Positions 7,745-18,443 are shown, counted from the first letter of the stretch. The stretch is DNA of 64,000 bases from an uncultured Eubacteriales bacterium (GCA_934457415.1 CAKSHM010000008.1:1-64000), one strand, 5' to 3'. Notes: generated by a model not told the origin, from the sequence alone. A program made the numbers and translations.

Positions 7745-10741
7745 TTATTTAAATTTTAAAACAACGGAAAAATTAAATTTTTCCTCATTAAAAGAGTATT
7801 TCGGACGCATCCTCGGTCCGCAGCTTTGTGAACCTATTCCGTTTTGAGCGTAATCAAGACACAAAACCGTATATGGCTCTTTTTTAAGTTCAAATCCATG
7901 CATTGTGTTTTGCAAGTTCTCCTGCGAATAATGTAATGCACTGAAATTAAACGGTTTATTGAAAGCTTCCGCGCTGAAACTCATATTTTTACCGCGCAGA
8001 TTCATATAATGTGTTCCCAAATGATTGCCGTTTTCCTGTGGGCGAAGGTAATTTTCATACATATCTGAAACAGATGTGTTAAATAAGTCGTAATATGAAG
8101 ACTGCTGTTTATCGCAATATGAATCATACGGACCTTTACCGAAATATTCAACATTTTCAAGCGTATTATTTAAAAACAGGCGTATCCCGAATCTTGGCAG
8201 AACAGGCAATTCCATATTTTTCTGTGCTTCACATTCAAAAAGGATTTCCCCGTTTGAGTTAACTGTCCAACAAACATCCAATTTAAGTATTTTTTGAATA
8301 CCCGAAGCAACTATTAAAACTTGCTCTGATATAACTGCGCTGTTTCCGTAATCTTTAACGCAGATCTGTCTCACATCCTGAAAAGAATAATTATACCTTG
8401 CTCTGAACCAATTCTTTTTTATTGCAATATCATTATCAGTCGGAGCACGCCATATATTAAATTCAACAGCCCTTTCCAAAAATTCTTTTCCGTTCATTAA
8501 AATTGAAGAAAAAGTACCTTTTGTTCTGCTGAATTTATATGAGAAACCATCTCCGTTAATCTTAATATAATTATCGGTATCAGTTATGTTCAAAGTTCCG
8601 TTTACCGCCTGAAAATCAGACTTGAGAGGTTCCTCAAAAAGACAAAACTGCTCTGTTCCCAGTAAATCTCCCTTATTTAAAAATGCCGAATTACCTTTTG
8701 ATTTAATATATACATTCAAATATGTATTTCCTGTATATTTTTTCGGGAGTTGAATATGAATTTCCGATACAGAGTGAGGTGCAGTTTTAATATCATCAAA
8801 ATATCCTCCTGAAACAAGTTTGCCGTCAGTTTTTATTTCATACTCAAGGTATATTGCCTCATTTAAATATAAAAAGTCAAGCTTATTAGTTATAAACAAA
8901 CTTTCATCGGAATACTTTATTCTGACAGGTCGATAAACATTCTTAAGCTCAAAGAGGCTGCTTGTCGGCGTTCTGTCAGGATGAACCAAACCGTCTACAC
9001 AGTAATTTCCGTCGTGCTTGTTTTCTCCGAAATCACCGCCGTAAAGGTATCTTTTTTTACCTTCCGATGTTTTGCCGTCATAAGCAGCATGTTCGCACCA
9101 TTCCCATACAAAGCCTCCGACAAATTCAGGATGTTTTTCAAAAAGCTCATAATAATCCTCGAAATCACCCGGACCGTTTCCCATACAATGCGAGTATTCG
9201 CAAAGTATCAACGGCTTTCTTTCAGCTTTTTTCAACTTCTTTTGATCTTTGAAATACGTTTTAATTTTATTGAAACTCGGATACATCATACTTCTCATAT
9301 CAAGATTGGAAAGATCGGGTGTATAGTCTTTTGCGTGGTATAATGATTCATAATGAACAAGCCGCGAAGAATCAACTCTTTTAAAATATTCCGCACAAGC
9401 CTCAATATTTTTACCTATTCCCGATTCATTGCCGCACGACCAAAAAAGTATACTCGGGTGATTTTTGTCACGTTCATAATTCAATACCTGCCTGTCAAGA
9501 AAAACCGGCAGATAATCAGGGTCATTATTGAGCTTTCCAAACTGATTTTCAGGCGGATAAAGTCTTCTTAGACCGTGAGTTTCAAGATCTGACTCCGCCA
9601 TAACATAAAAGCCGTAATAATCACACAATGTAGGGAAATATGAAATATTCGGGTAATGCGAGGTGCGTATGGCATTTATGTTATTTCGCTTCATCAGCTT
9701 TATATCGGTCAATATATCTTCATAGTTTACTGCTGCACCATTTATGGGATTACTGTCATGACGATTGACACCTCTTATCGACAGCGAATTACCGTTAAGA
9801 AATATTACGCTGTCTTTTATTTCGATTTTTCTTATGCCAACATATGAAGAAATACATTCATTATCTGTTTTTAAATGTAAAATATAAAGTTCGGGCTTTT
9901 CTGCACTCCATAAAGCAGGTTTTTTTATATCAATTTCTATTTTTCCGTTTAAAGTTTTTCCGGAAATATCCGTTTTCCCGCTTTTATCGCGCAGTATAAA
10001 ATCGACTTCTTCAAGCTTGCCGCTGAAATAAATATCTACAAATATTTTTGCATAAATACCGTTTTCAGCCAAATCAGTTTGTATTTTATAATCCTGTATA
10101 TGGTTTTCAGGTCTTAACAGCAAATAGACATCCCGAAATATCCCCGATTCACGGAATTTATCCTGACACTCAAAATATGTTCCGCTGCACCATTTAAGAA
10201 CTATAACAGTAATATCGTTTTCGCCTGCGAAAATAAAATCGGAAATATCAAATTCGGTGTTTGAATGTGAAACCTGACTGTAACCGGTAAATTTACCATT
10301 TATATAAACATAAAAACAGGAATCTACACCCTCAAAGCAAAGATATACCTTTGATAATAATGTGCTTTCAGCAATATTAAATTTTTGTTTGTAAATGCCG
10401 CAAGGATTTTGCGTCGGAACATACGGCGGATTATACGGGATGGTATAATCGAGGTTTACATACTGGCGGTTATCATAACCGTTTGCCTGCCATATAGACG
10501 GCACTTTCAATTTATCCGGCAACCTATACTCAGTTGAAATGACATCCTCATCGGCTTCGGCTATGCTTTTATAATAACCGAAATCCCAAATTCCATTAAG
10601 ACTTATAAAACGCTCGGAAGAATTTCTTGCATCTATAAAATCAAACGGCATTTCCGAAGCTGCCGGAATATAATATGCCCTCGGTTTTTCCGTATTTATA
10701 TGTATGCTGTCCAGCCGCTCATTATAATTTGGTAACTTCAC
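7745..10741 (-). CDS. lacZ: GH2 beta-galactosidase (LacZ-like)
   Basis: This 998-residue enzyme has the five-domain LacZ architecture: jelly-roll (about 40-210), immunoglobulin-like domain (about 215-310), TIM barrel (about 315-610), a second Ig-like domain and a C-terminal beta-galactosidase small-chain domain (about 720-998). Acid/base E439 is in CGNESG and nucleophile E515 in ILCEYSH. The GVNRHD motif and the barrel sequence RTSHYPN are present. No signal peptide, so it should cleave imported beta-galactosides. It starts with GTG behind a GGGGA site. In this locus it probably removes galactose from oligosaccharides released by the GH16 enzymes. Confidence 0.9.
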   Translation of the reverse strand: MKLPNYNERLDSIHINTEKPRAYYIPAASEMPFDFIDARNSSERFISLNGIWDFGYYKSIAEADEDVISTEYRLPDKLKVPSIWQANGYDNRQYVNLDYTIPYNPPYVPTQNPCGIYKQKFNIAESTLLSKVYLCFEGVDSCFYVYINGKFTGYSQVSHSNTEFDISDFIFAGENDITVIVLKWCSGTYFECQDKFRESGIFRDVYLLLRPENHIQDYKIQTDLAENGIYAKIFVDIYFSGKLEEVDFILRDKSGKTDISGKTLNGKIEIDIKKPALWSAEKPELYILHLKTDNECISSYVGIRKIEIKDSVIFLNGNSLSIRGVNRHDSNPINGAAVNYEDILTDIKLMKRNNINAIRTSHYPNISYFPTLCDYYGFYVMAESDLETHGLRRLYPPENQFGKLNNDPDYLPVFLDRQVLNYERDKNHPSILFWSCGNESGIGKNIEACAEYFKRVDSSRLVHYESLYHAKDYTPDLSNLDMRSMMYPSFNKIKTYFKDQKKLKKAERKPLILCEYSHCMGNGPGDFEDYYELFEKHPEFVGGFVWEWCEHAAYDGKTSEGKKRYLYGGDFGENKHDGNYCVDGLVHPDRTPTSSLFELKNVYRPVRIKYSDESLFITNKLDFLYLNEAIYLEYEIKTDGKLVSGGYFDDIKTAPHSVSEIHIQLPKKYTGNTYLNVYIKSKGNSAFLNKGDLLGTEQFCLFEEPLKSDFQAVNGTLNITDTDNYIKINGDGFSYKFSRTKGTFSSILMNGKEFLERAVEFNIWRAPTDNDIAIKKNWFRARYNYSFQDVRQICVKDYGNSAVISEQVLIVASGIQKILKLDVCWTVNSNGEILFECEAQKNMELPVLPRFGIRLFLNNTLENVEYFGKGPYDSYCDKQQSSYYDLFNTSVSDMYENYLRPQENGNHLGTHYMNLRGKNMSFSAEAFNKPFNFSALHYSQENLQNTMHGFELKKEPYTVLCLDYAQNGIGSQSCGPRMRPKYSFNEEKFNFSVVLKFK

Positions 10742-10766
10742 TTTAATTCCCCGCTTATTATCTATT

Positions 10767-11828
10767 TTAAAGTTTCGGTCCGAAAATCCATAGAATTCTC
10801 AGTTGGTCGGTACCCGTGTTTTTAATTTCGGCTTTTTCACAGTTGGCAGGGAAAAAAACCTGAGAACCGGCAGAAATAATTTCCCCTGCCAATGTGCCGC
10901 TCCCGTGTAAAACATACATACAACTGAATGTTTCATCGCTCTTAATTTGATAATTGGTTTTAACCATAAGTTCATCCATACAAAACATCGGAGTGTCTTT
11001 ATAGCCTATTATTTCAGTCAGTTCAAAACCGTTGTTTTTATCAATTTCTGTTTTGTCTATACATCTCAACCGCTTTGTTTCTTCAAAAGATAATCCGCTG
11101 TAATCAAAGCAATCAAACATTTTCTCAAAGCCGATTCCGCAGTGTAACTTACTGTCGGGTCGCTCACTGCCGTCAAGCGCATATCTTTCGGTACATATTG
11201 TAAAATCCGTTGGTTCTTGAATTTCCGCAAGCAGGCAGCCTGCACCTATTGCGTGCGGCACGCCGCCAGAAATTAAAAATGTGTCGCCCGTTTTAACATC
11301 AAAACGGTGCAGGCAGGAAAGCATTCCTTTCACATCCTGATCATCGAACAATTTTATCCATTTTTCGCGAGTAATTCCCTCTTTAAAACCTATATAAACG
11401 CACGCATTTTCGCCGTTTACTTTTCTGGTGTCCAACACGTGCCAGCATTCGGTTTTACCGTAGTCAGAGTCGAAATATTTTTTTGCATTCTCTTTTGAGG
11501 GATGAACCTGAACCGCGAGGCGCTCAGCCGCATCCAGCAGCTTTAACAAAACCCCCGGATTGCTGCCGTATTTTTCAAAGTGTCTTTTTCCGAGAATCTC
11601 TTCAGGATTCTTTTCAATAATATCTTTTAAATAATTCCCGTTATAATCCTCAGTTAATCCCTCAATTATGTTTTCGCGTCCCGGATTCTTCGCCCTTACA
11701 ACAGACATTATCCATTCTTCGGGGAAATATGTATCCTCCCCTTCTTTACCTTTCAGTTTGGCTATAAGCTTACCACCGAGGTACGAACGCCGTGCATAGG
11801 CAGGCTTTAAAAAAATAGGTTTATTCAT
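10767..11828 (-). CDS. manA: Mannose-6-phosphate isomerase, class I
   Basis: This 353-residue zinc-dependent cupin interconverts mannose-6-phosphate and fructose-6-phosphate. Visible family marks are QVHPSKENA (zinc ligands Q and H), GKTECWHV (ligand E) and the block GGVPHAIGAGCLLAEIQEPTD with the active-site region. The second, degenerate cupin follows. It lies 4 bases after the GH38 alpha-mannosidase stop, with AAGGTGATAAA before its ATG, so the two are co-expressed. That points to mannose as one monosaccharide released by this locus. Confidence 0.92.
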   Translation of the reverse strand: MNKPIFLKPAYARRSYLGGKLIAKLKGKEGEDTYFPEEWIMSVVRAKNPGRENIIEGLTEDYNGNYLKDIIEKNPEEILGKRHFEKYGSNPGVLLKLLDAAERLAVQVHPSKENAKKYFDSDYGKTECWHVLDTRKVNGENACVYIGFKEGITREKWIKLFDDQDVKGMLSCLHRFDVKTGDTFLISGGVPHAIGAGCLLAEIQEPTDFTICTERYALDGSERPDSKLHCGIGFEKMFDCFDYSGLSFEETKRLRCIDKTEIDKNNGFELTEIIGYKDTPMFCMDELMVKTNYQIKSDETFSCMYVLHGSGTLAGEIISAGSQVFFPANCEKAEIKNTGTDQLRILWIFGPKL

Positions 11829-11832
11829 TTTA

Positions 11833-14457
11833 TCACCTTTTAATCAATCTAAGCGTCACAATTTTCCAAGGCGTGACCGTCGTTTCAATGGAATTATCAG
11901 AAAAATTTATTTCTTTAAGAATATTTTCATTCAAATCGGTTATATATGCCTTTTCAATTTCAAAGCATAATTTTATTAAACAATTTTGCTCTTTATCATC
12001 TGCACAGAATAAACGTACTATTATACCGTTACCGTCCTGAGCAATCTTAATAACGCTTACCGCGATGTGTTTATTGTCAATTTCTATGTATGAATTTTCC
12101 TTTTCGGCTAAACCGTTCGGATTCTTTGCAAATCTGAAAATGCAATTCCCCGCAAGTTCATTTTGCACCCGCAACAGATCACAGTATTCAACATCTCCGT
12201 TCAGCGGAACAATTGCATACTTAAATGTGTGCCTGCCCTGAATTTCACTGTTTACTGCATTTGGCTGCATACGCACCTTATGAAAGCTTCTGAGCAGAGT
12301 TACATAAATATCCCCGAACGGGTTTACATTACCCTCGTGCAGCCCCTCTGCTGAAACAATGGCAAGACCGTTTCCGTTTTCGTTATTGACACCGATAATA
12401 CCGTTCATATTTTTTTCGGCGGTTTCACGCTCGTAATAATGGTGTGACTCACTGTTTACGGAAGTTTTTCGGTCGATTTTTGCAAACGCCTGACCGACAA
12501 AATATTCGTCCGATTTTATTCCTGTTGCATTTAACAGCCTTAATCTATGGTCCTTTGCGTTGTTATCAACCGTTGTTTCAAACCTTACGATCGGAGAATT
12601 TGCCGTTACGGTTATGCGTGTTTCAATCTTCAGGTTCACACGCTTTTCGCTTCTGCAATGATTATATTCATCAAAACATTCCGGCACGCTCATCAATTTC
12701 GTAATTTTAAACACAGTGGCAACAGCACCGTCGGATATTTTTTCTATAACGCAGGGTGCGGATGTGCTCAGCACCTCTGTATCGTTCTTCGGTTTCATAT
12801 GCCACCAGCCGTCGCCGTTTTCTCCGTCATCTATAAAACGGTTAAGATCTTTATAATAAAATTGCGTTTGTTTATCCAGTAATTCAATTTCTCCAAACGG
12901 CGTTATTTTCAATTTTATATATTTATTTTCGGCAAAGTCCGCACCCGAAACACAGCCGTTATCATACACGGCTCTCGGATATGCGGGAATAACTCTGTAA
13001 TTAACCGAACCCATTGCCGGAAATTCATCCTCAAACATAACCGTATATGACCTTGTTTTTACATCAATTTGTCCGTCAATACGTTTAAGTCCGTTAAAGT
13101 CGGTATTAAGTATCTGATACGGCATTGCTTTGCCGTCACTACCGATTATTTCAAAAGCGTCCGCAGGCTCGTTGGCACAAAAGCGGTCCACTTCCTTTGC
13201 AAACGGTCCGTAAAAGTCCAATTTTGCAGTAACCGCTTTTCTTTCCTTATAAGCTGCAAAATTGTAAACGCTTAAAATGTATTCACAGTCGCCGTCTACT
13301 TTTTGTTTGTCGTTTAAAAAATCTCTTGTTAAAGCATCGCTTATATTCTCTGCCTGAGCAAAGCGATATGCCATATCATTGTGTGTTTTGTCAATCGAAC
13401 AGCCGCATATTGAATCGTGCGGTTGGTTTTTAAGTAAATATTCATATGCCAGATCCACATATTTGTGCTCAAGGCTGTTGCCCGCAATTTGAGCCACTGC
13501 AAGCATCGGTTCTATTCGTTTTTCAAGCATATTCTGGCATTTATCGTTACGCTGTTTTAAAGGGTAGTAGCTTGATATGCTGTTGGCAACAAGCACTATG
13601 TTTGCCCCTAATTCCCCGACAGGGTTTTTACAATTTTTTGAGAGTTCTCCCTCAATTACCGGCAGTTTTTCTTTATACCCGGCAATCACATCAGCCATTT
13701 CTTCAAGTGATACCTGCCTGATTTCACAATCGGGATACAGCTCGGATATTTTGTTCTTTATGGCAGGGACATTGCCGTCCGCCTTACCGTGATCGGAAGT
13801 GTGCATAATAAGCGCCACAGGAACATTACTTTTTGAAAACTCAAAATCAATATACGATTTCAGCGCTCCCTCAAACTCGTCTGTTGAAAACTTATCTGCA
13901 ACAAGAGCCTGAAACTCGCAGTAACAGCCCAAATAGCCGCAGCACTCCGAGCCGTCGGGCGCTCTCCAAAGAAAATGGGACATTTTTTTATCATTGCCGA
14001 GTCCTCTGCCGAGATAGGCACCTTTTATTCCAAAACCGGAAAGTATTTGAGGGAACTGCGCTATATGCCCGAAAACATCGTTTACATAACCGTATTTCCA
14101 AGGCTCGGTATCCCAATCTGCGGCAACACTGTATCCCTTTGAAATATTTCTTATAAGGCTTTCTCCCGAAACCAGAAACTCATCCGGCATAACATACCAC
14201 GGCCCTACAAGAACGCGTTTTTCCTTGATAAGCTTTTCTAATTTTTCGGTTCTCTTCCCCGCTATTTGCTTGTAGTCTTCAAGCACGACGGTTTGTCCGT
14301 CAAAGGTAAAGCATGTAAAATCTTTGTTATTTTCGAGCTTATTTACCATATCGTCAACTGTTTTAACAAGCTCATACCTAAAGCCCTGAAAAGGTAGATA
14401 CCACTCTCTGTCCCAATGTGTGCTGCTCATATAATAAATTATTTTTTTATTTTTCAT
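11833..14457 (-). CDS. GH38 alpha-mannosidase
   Basis: This 874-residue cytoplasmic enzyme is a GH38 retaining alpha-mannosidase, possibly of the MngB (mannosylglycerate hydrolase) branch. The zinc-binding start motif HWDREWY has H14 and D16. D127 in VNDVFGH is the expected nucleophile and zinc ligand. The helical middle domain contains HDSICGC, and a large C-terminal beta domain follows. No signal peptide, so the substrate is imported. It is followed at once by manA, which would process mannose after phosphorylation; no mannose kinase is in the window. The ribosome site is weak (GAGAGAG). Confidence 0.9.
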   Translation of the reverse strand: MKNKKIIYYMSSTHWDREWYLPFQGFRYELVKTVDDMVNKLENNKDFTCFTFDGQTVVLEDYKQIAGKRTEKLEKLIKEKRVLVGPWYVMPDEFLVSGESLIRNISKGYSVAADWDTEPWKYGYVNDVFGHIAQFPQILSGFGIKGAYLGRGLGNDKKMSHFLWRAPDGSECCGYLGCYCEFQALVADKFSTDEFEGALKSYIDFEFSKSNVPVALIMHTSDHGKADGNVPAIKNKISELYPDCEIRQVSLEEMADVIAGYKEKLPVIEGELSKNCKNPVGELGANIVLVANSISSYYPLKQRNDKCQNMLEKRIEPMLAVAQIAGNSLEHKYVDLAYEYLLKNQPHDSICGCSIDKTHNDMAYRFAQAENISDALTRDFLNDKQKVDGDCEYILSVYNFAAYKERKAVTAKLDFYGPFAKEVDRFCANEPADAFEIIGSDGKAMPYQILNTDFNGLKRIDGQIDVKTRSYTVMFEDEFPAMGSVNYRVIPAYPRAVYDNGCVSGADFAENKYIKLKITPFGEIELLDKQTQFYYKDLNRFIDDGENGDGWWHMKPKNDTEVLSTSAPCVIEKISDGAVATVFKITKLMSVPECFDEYNHCRSEKRVNLKIETRITVTANSPIVRFETTVDNNAKDHRLRLLNATGIKSDEYFVGQAFAKIDRKTSVNSESHHYYERETAEKNMNGIIGVNNENGNGLAIVSAEGLHEGNVNPFGDIYVTLLRSFHKVRMQPNAVNSEIQGRHTFKYAIVPLNGDVEYCDLLRVQNELAGNCIFRFAKNPNGLAEKENSYIEIDNKHIAVSVIKIAQDGNGIIVRLFCADDKEQNCLIKLCFEIEKAYITDLNENILKEINFSDNSIETTVTPWKIVTLRLIKR

Positions 14458-14493
14458 AATAACACACTCTCTCGTTTTGTCCGGTTATTATTT

Positions 14494-14525
14494 TCAGGCA
14501 CAGCACCTTGCGATACTGTGCCTGA
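14494..14525 (-). other. Intercistronic hairpin
   Basis: TCAGGCACAG at 14494-14503 pairs perfectly with CTGTGCCTGA at 14516-14525 (12-base loop). It lies between the seven-module surface-protein gene and the GH38 gene, with no T-tract on the minus strand. It may act as an mRNA 3'-end stabiliser or partial attenuator that lets secreted-protein genes be expressed at different levels from the cytoplasmic enzyme genes. Confidence 0.5.
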
Positions 14526-14540
14526 TCTCATCTTATATTT

Positions 14541-17500
14541 TTACTTATAATTTGCGGATTTCGTTTTTCTTTTTTTTAAAACTATAATAATGACAGTTCC
14601 GCCTATAACAACAACTATTACTGCTGCTATCCCGACCGCAAGCCAAGGATTGGATTTCACTCCGGAAATAATTTCTTTTGCAAAACTATTTTCTTTTTTC
14701 CCGTCCGCATCAGTAACAGCACCGGATTTGTCTGTTGCATCGCCGGGAAGAACTCTCTTGGCATCGGAAAGCCATGATTTCCACAGTGTAAAGCCCGAAG
14801 CATCTTCTTTAGGCAGTTCCCATGTCGTATCATCTATCGGATCTCCGAAAATATCGTTTGAAAAATCGCGGAGTTCTATTTCATCAATATAAATAGCTGA
14901 ATCGCCTTGATACTGTAAGCACAAATAATTCATACCGTCACCGGCATTCTTTGTTATGCCTACGCGTCCGCGAATTTCCTCATAGTTTTCAGTAGGTTCA
15001 AGCTTCGAAAAGTTATACATTATGTTAAGCTTTGCATCATTGTTTTTAAGATCGACAATTTTATTAGGATCGGTTGTACTGCCGTCACCTAAATAGAAAC
15101 AGAAATATGTTCCCCTATAGAACCATTTTGAATCTTTATTATCAATGATTTTTGCCTTCATAATATAGGCTATTTTTTTGTTCTTATCAACCTTGACAGG
15201 TAACCTTACGGTAGCTCTCCCCGCAAGCGCAAGAACCTTTCTGTTGCCGTCCTTAACAATTGCTGCTCCGCTGCCGCCAAGTGTATACGCAAGATCAATT
15301 TGATTATAATTGTTGAAATTAAGCTTGCCGAAGTTATTTATAAGAGGCACTTTTTCCGTTGTCTCCCAATCAATTTCAACAGATTCAATATACAAATCCT
15401 GTCCGTCAAGAGATTGATACATAATACCAAACATTTTATTCTTATCGGTAATATTGGAAGAATCGGTTTTAAAGTTTCCTACAAACTCATCAGAACCTGC
15501 AGTTGCATTTCTCAGTGCTGTATTCTCTGCATGCCTTACTAACCTGAATTTTGAATCATATCCGCAATGATACGAAGTTGAAGCACTGAAAACATTAAAT
15601 GTTGTTCCGTTTGCAGTTTTAAAGTTTACCCTGTACTTAATGCGGTAACTATAAGTTCTACCCTGTTTAAGTTCTATCGGCAGTGTAACACATTTGCGCT
15701 TGCCTTTTTCTCCTGTCAAGCGTATTTCGCCGGTATTTCCAACCACTTCCGGCGCAGCTCCGCCGGAGCCATAAGAAACTACAATATCATTACTGCTGTT
15801 AAAATCAATTTTACCCTTATCAATTGCTTTAAAATCTTTAACTCCTGCAACTTTGATTTCAATAGAATCAAAATAAAACAGCTGATCATTTGCAGAACTC
15901 ATTACAAGGCTTAAAATATTGTAATCTTCCAAATTGCCTGTTGTAAAAAATCCTTTGAACTCTTTATATTCTGTATTAAAAACCTGCTGCCAATTAAGAA
16001 GTGTAACTATTGCCGATTTGCCTTTTGAACACTCGGAATCGTTTTTACAGCCATATAGCTGCAAAAGTGTAGCCTTTCCCGGATCCTTTTCGATTTCTTT
16101 ATCAACACGGTATTTAATCGTATATGAATAATCTGTGTTTGATTCAAGCTTTACAGGCAGAGAAACCCGTTTTTCCACAGGATAAGGATTAACCTGAGAA
16201 AGTATTGTAAGTTCTCCGTTTTTAACAGACGGTTTGACAAGACCCTGCGCCGAAAAAGAATTTAACAAATCAGAATTGTTTTCAAATTCAAATTTTCCTT
16301 CGCTGACTATAACAGGCTTAATATATTTACCCATTTTTTTAATCTCTACACAGTCAAACAGAAACATCTGATCATTAGCAGAACTCATTACCATACTGAA
16401 GATATTGTAATCGCCTAAATCACCGGTTATAAATGTTCCTTTAAACTCCTTATAGTCGGTATTCATAGCCTGTTCCCAGTTAAGTAAAGTAGCAATTGCT
16501 TCAGCGCTCTTAGAACAGCTTTTGTCGTTCTTGCAAGCAAACAGCTGTAAGAGGGTTGCCTTTCCGGGATCTTTTTCTATTTCTTTATCGACACGGAATC
16601 TGACAGAATACTCATATTCAGTGCTTGATTCAAGTTTTACCGGTAATGATACGCGTTTTTCCACGGGCCATGGATTGACTTGTGAAAGCATTGTAAGCTC
16701 TCCGTCCTTCACAGCCGGCACAGTAAGATTTTGTGCCGAAAAAGAATTCAGTATATCTGCATTTGAGTCGAATTCAAATTTGCCTTCACCGACAATAACC
16801 GGTTCAATATGTTTTCCGATTTTTTTAACCTCTACGGTATCGAAATAAAACATCTGATCATTTGCAGAATTCATTATTATACCGAATATATTATATTCGC
16901 CTAAATCTCCGGTTGTAAAGTTTCCGTTAAACTCTTTATAATCAGTATTCATCGCCTGCTGCCAGTTAAACAGTGTTACAATTGCAGAAGAGCTCTTAGT
17001 ACAATCCGCATCGTTTTTACAGGCAAAAAGCTGTAACAGCGTCGCCTTACCGGGATCTTTTTCTATTTCTTTATCAACACGGTATTTAACGGAATATGAA
17101 TACTCCGTATTTGATTCAAGTATAATCGGCAGCGTCACACGCTTTTCAACCGGATACAGATTCACTTCGGAAAGCATTGTAAGCTCACCGTTTTTAACGG
17201 TCGGTTTTGTCTTGCCCTGGGCAGAATAAGAAGCGGCAATATCGGAAATGCTGTCGAATTCAAATTTACCTTCACTTACAAAAACAGGCTCGCCTTGTTC
17301 AACATTCTTTTTAATCTGAACAGTGTCAAAACAAAACAGTTGGTCATTAGTTGATTTCATCACAATTCCGAAAATATTGTATTCTCCCAATTCACCTGTT
17401 TTAAAGGTTCCGTTAAACTCCTTGTAATCGGTATTCATTGCCTGCTGCCAATTAAGTAATGTTACAAGCGCGGCAGAAGCATTTGAACAGCTTTTATCTT

Positions 17501-18326
17501 TTTTACAGCCGAAAAGCTGCAAAAGTGTCGCTTTACCGGGATCTTTCTCTATTTCCTTATCAACGCGGTATCTGACGGAATATGTATATTCCGTATTCGA
17601 TTCAAGCTTTACGGGCAGAGTTACGCGTTTTTCAACCGGATACGGGTTTACTTCGGAAAGTATTATAAGTTCACCGTTTTTAACAGACGGTTTTGTTTTG
17701 TTTTGTGCGGAATAAGAACCGGCTATATCAGCACTGTTTTCAAAGTTAAAAGTACCCTCTGACACAAACTTTTTAACTGTTATGGAATCAATGTAAAATA
17801 TCTGATCATTGGCAGATTGCATATTGATACCAAAGATATTGTACTCTCCCAAATCTCCGGTTGTAAAACTCCCTGTAAACTCCGCATAATCTGTATTCAT
17901 GGCCTGTTGCCAGTTAAGCAGCGTTGCCAATGCGGCAGACCCTTTTGAACAGTTAGAATCGTCCTTGCATCCGAAAAGCTGTAACAGTGTTGCCTTACCG
18001 GGATTTTTTTCTATTTCCTTGTCAACACAGTATTTTACGGAATATATATATTCTGTATTAGATTCAAGCTTAATCGGTAAAGTTACACGTTTTTCTAACG
18101 GAGCATTATTAAGGACCTCTGAGGTAATGGAAAGTCTGCCGTTTTCAACCGTAGGCTTAATTTTATTCTTGGCAGAATAAGCTTTTACTATATCCGTATT
18201 GTTCTCAAATTCCACAGTCCCCTCGGCTATAAACTGTACCTGAGCCGTTGCCGATGTAACAAGAACGCCGAACAGTGAGGACAACAGCAATATTAAACTT
18301 AATACTACGACTATTCCCTTTCTCAA
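14541..18326 (-). CDS. Membrane-anchored surface protein with seven beta-sandwich repeats
   Basis: This roughly 1261-residue protein has a signal peptide (hydrophobic VVVLSLILLLSS core, cleavage after TSATA) and then seven tandem modules of about 130-160 residues. Modules 1-5 are close copies that share LPxxLESNTEYxYSV, VDKEIEK(D/N)PGKATLLQL, NWxQAMNTDY and a closing segment around SANDQxFxxDxxxIKK; modules 6-7 are diverged. A linker, one transmembrane helix (about 1230-1251) and a short KKRKTK tail end it. The modules look like carbohydrate-binding or cell-surface beta-sandwiches and recur in neighbouring dockerin proteins. No catalytic residues are evident, so it probably holds glycan at the cell surface. 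Start: TTG at 18326 with AAGGAG 8 bases upstream; the 11 codons before it contain that site. Each module has one or two cysteine pairs (CKND...C). Confidence 0.8.
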   Translation of the reverse strand: MRKGIVVVLSLILLLSSLFGVLVTSATAQVQFIAEGTVEFENNTDIVKAYSAKNKIKPTVENGRLSITSEVLNNAPLEKRVTLPIKLESNTEYIYSVKYCVDKEIEKNPGKATLLQLFGCKDDSNCSKGSAALATLLNWQQAMNTDYAEFTGSFTTGDLGEYNIFGINMQSANDQIFYIDSITVKKFVSEGTFNFENSADIAGSYSAQNKTKPSVKNGELIILSEVNPYPVEKRVTLPVKLESNTEYTYSVRYRVDKEIEKDPGKATLLQLFGCKKDKSCSNASAALVTLLNWQQAMNTDYKEFNGTFKTGELGEYNIFGIVMKSTNDQLFCFDTVQIKKNVEQGEPVFVSEGKFEFDSISDIAASYSAQGKTKPTVKNGELTMLSEVNLYPVEKRVTLPIILESNTEYSYSVKYRVDKEIEKDPGKATLLQLFACKNDADCTKSSSAIVTLFNWQQAMNTDYKEFNGNFTTGDLGEYNIFGIIMNSANDQMFYFDTVEVKKIGKHIEPVIVGEGKFEFDSNADILNSFSAQNLTVPAVKDGELTMLSQVNPWPVEKRVSLPVKLESSTEYEYSVRFRVDKEIEKDPGKATLLQLFACKNDKSCSKSAEAIATLLNWEQAMNTDYKEFKGTFITGDLGDYNIFSMVMSSANDQMFLFDCVEIKKMGKYIKPVIVSEGKFEFENNSDLLNSFSAQGLVKPSVKNGELTILSQVNPYPVEKRVSLPVKLESNTDYSYTIKYRVDKEIEKDPGKATLLQLYGCKNDSECSKGKSAIVTLLNWQQVFNTEYKEFKGFFTTGNLEDYNILSLVMSSANDQLFYFDSIEIKVAGVKDFKAIDKGKIDFNSSNDIVVSYGSGGAAPEVVGNTGEIRLTGEKGKRKCVTLPIELKQGRTYSYRIKYRVNFKTANGTTFNVFSASTSYHCGYDSKFRLVRHAENTALRNATAGSDEFVGNFKTDSSNITDKNKMFGIMYQSLDGQDLYIESVEIDWETTEKVPLINNFGKLNFNNYNQIDLAYTLGGSGAAIVKDGNRKVLALAGRATVRLPVKVDKNKKIAYIMKAKIIDNKDSKWFYRGTYFCFYLGDGSTTDPNKIVDLKNNDAKLNIMYNFSKLEPTENYEEIRGRVGITKNAGDGMNYLCLQYQGDSAIYIDEIELRDFSNDIFGDPIDDTTWELPKEDASGFTLWKSWLSDAKRVLPGDATDKSGAVTDADGKKENSFAKEIISGVKSNPWLAVGIAAVIVVVIGGTVIIIVLKKRKTKSANYK

Positions 18327-18377
18327 AAATATTTCTCCTTTCACAATTTTTGCGGTCAAATTATTTAAGACCCGGGC

Positions 18378-18408
18378 TTAGCATCGAAAAACCAGTTTCC
18401 GATGCTAA
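18378..18408 (-). other. Intercistronic hairpin
   Basis: TTAGCATCG at 18378-18386 is the reverse complement of 18400-18408. It lies between the dockerin protein gene and the seven-module protein gene. There is no T-tract, so it is more likely an mRNA stability or processing structure than a full terminator. Confidence 0.45.
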
Positions 18409-18443
18409 CCGCCAAATAAAGAATTGTTGTATTTACACCTTTT

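Noticed and set aside
15800..18200. Regular repeats that could suggest a CRISPR array or DNA satellite
   Set aside because: The repeat unit is about 480 bases, in frame, and encodes protein modules with conserved cysteines; no short repeat-spacer pattern exists anywhere in the window.
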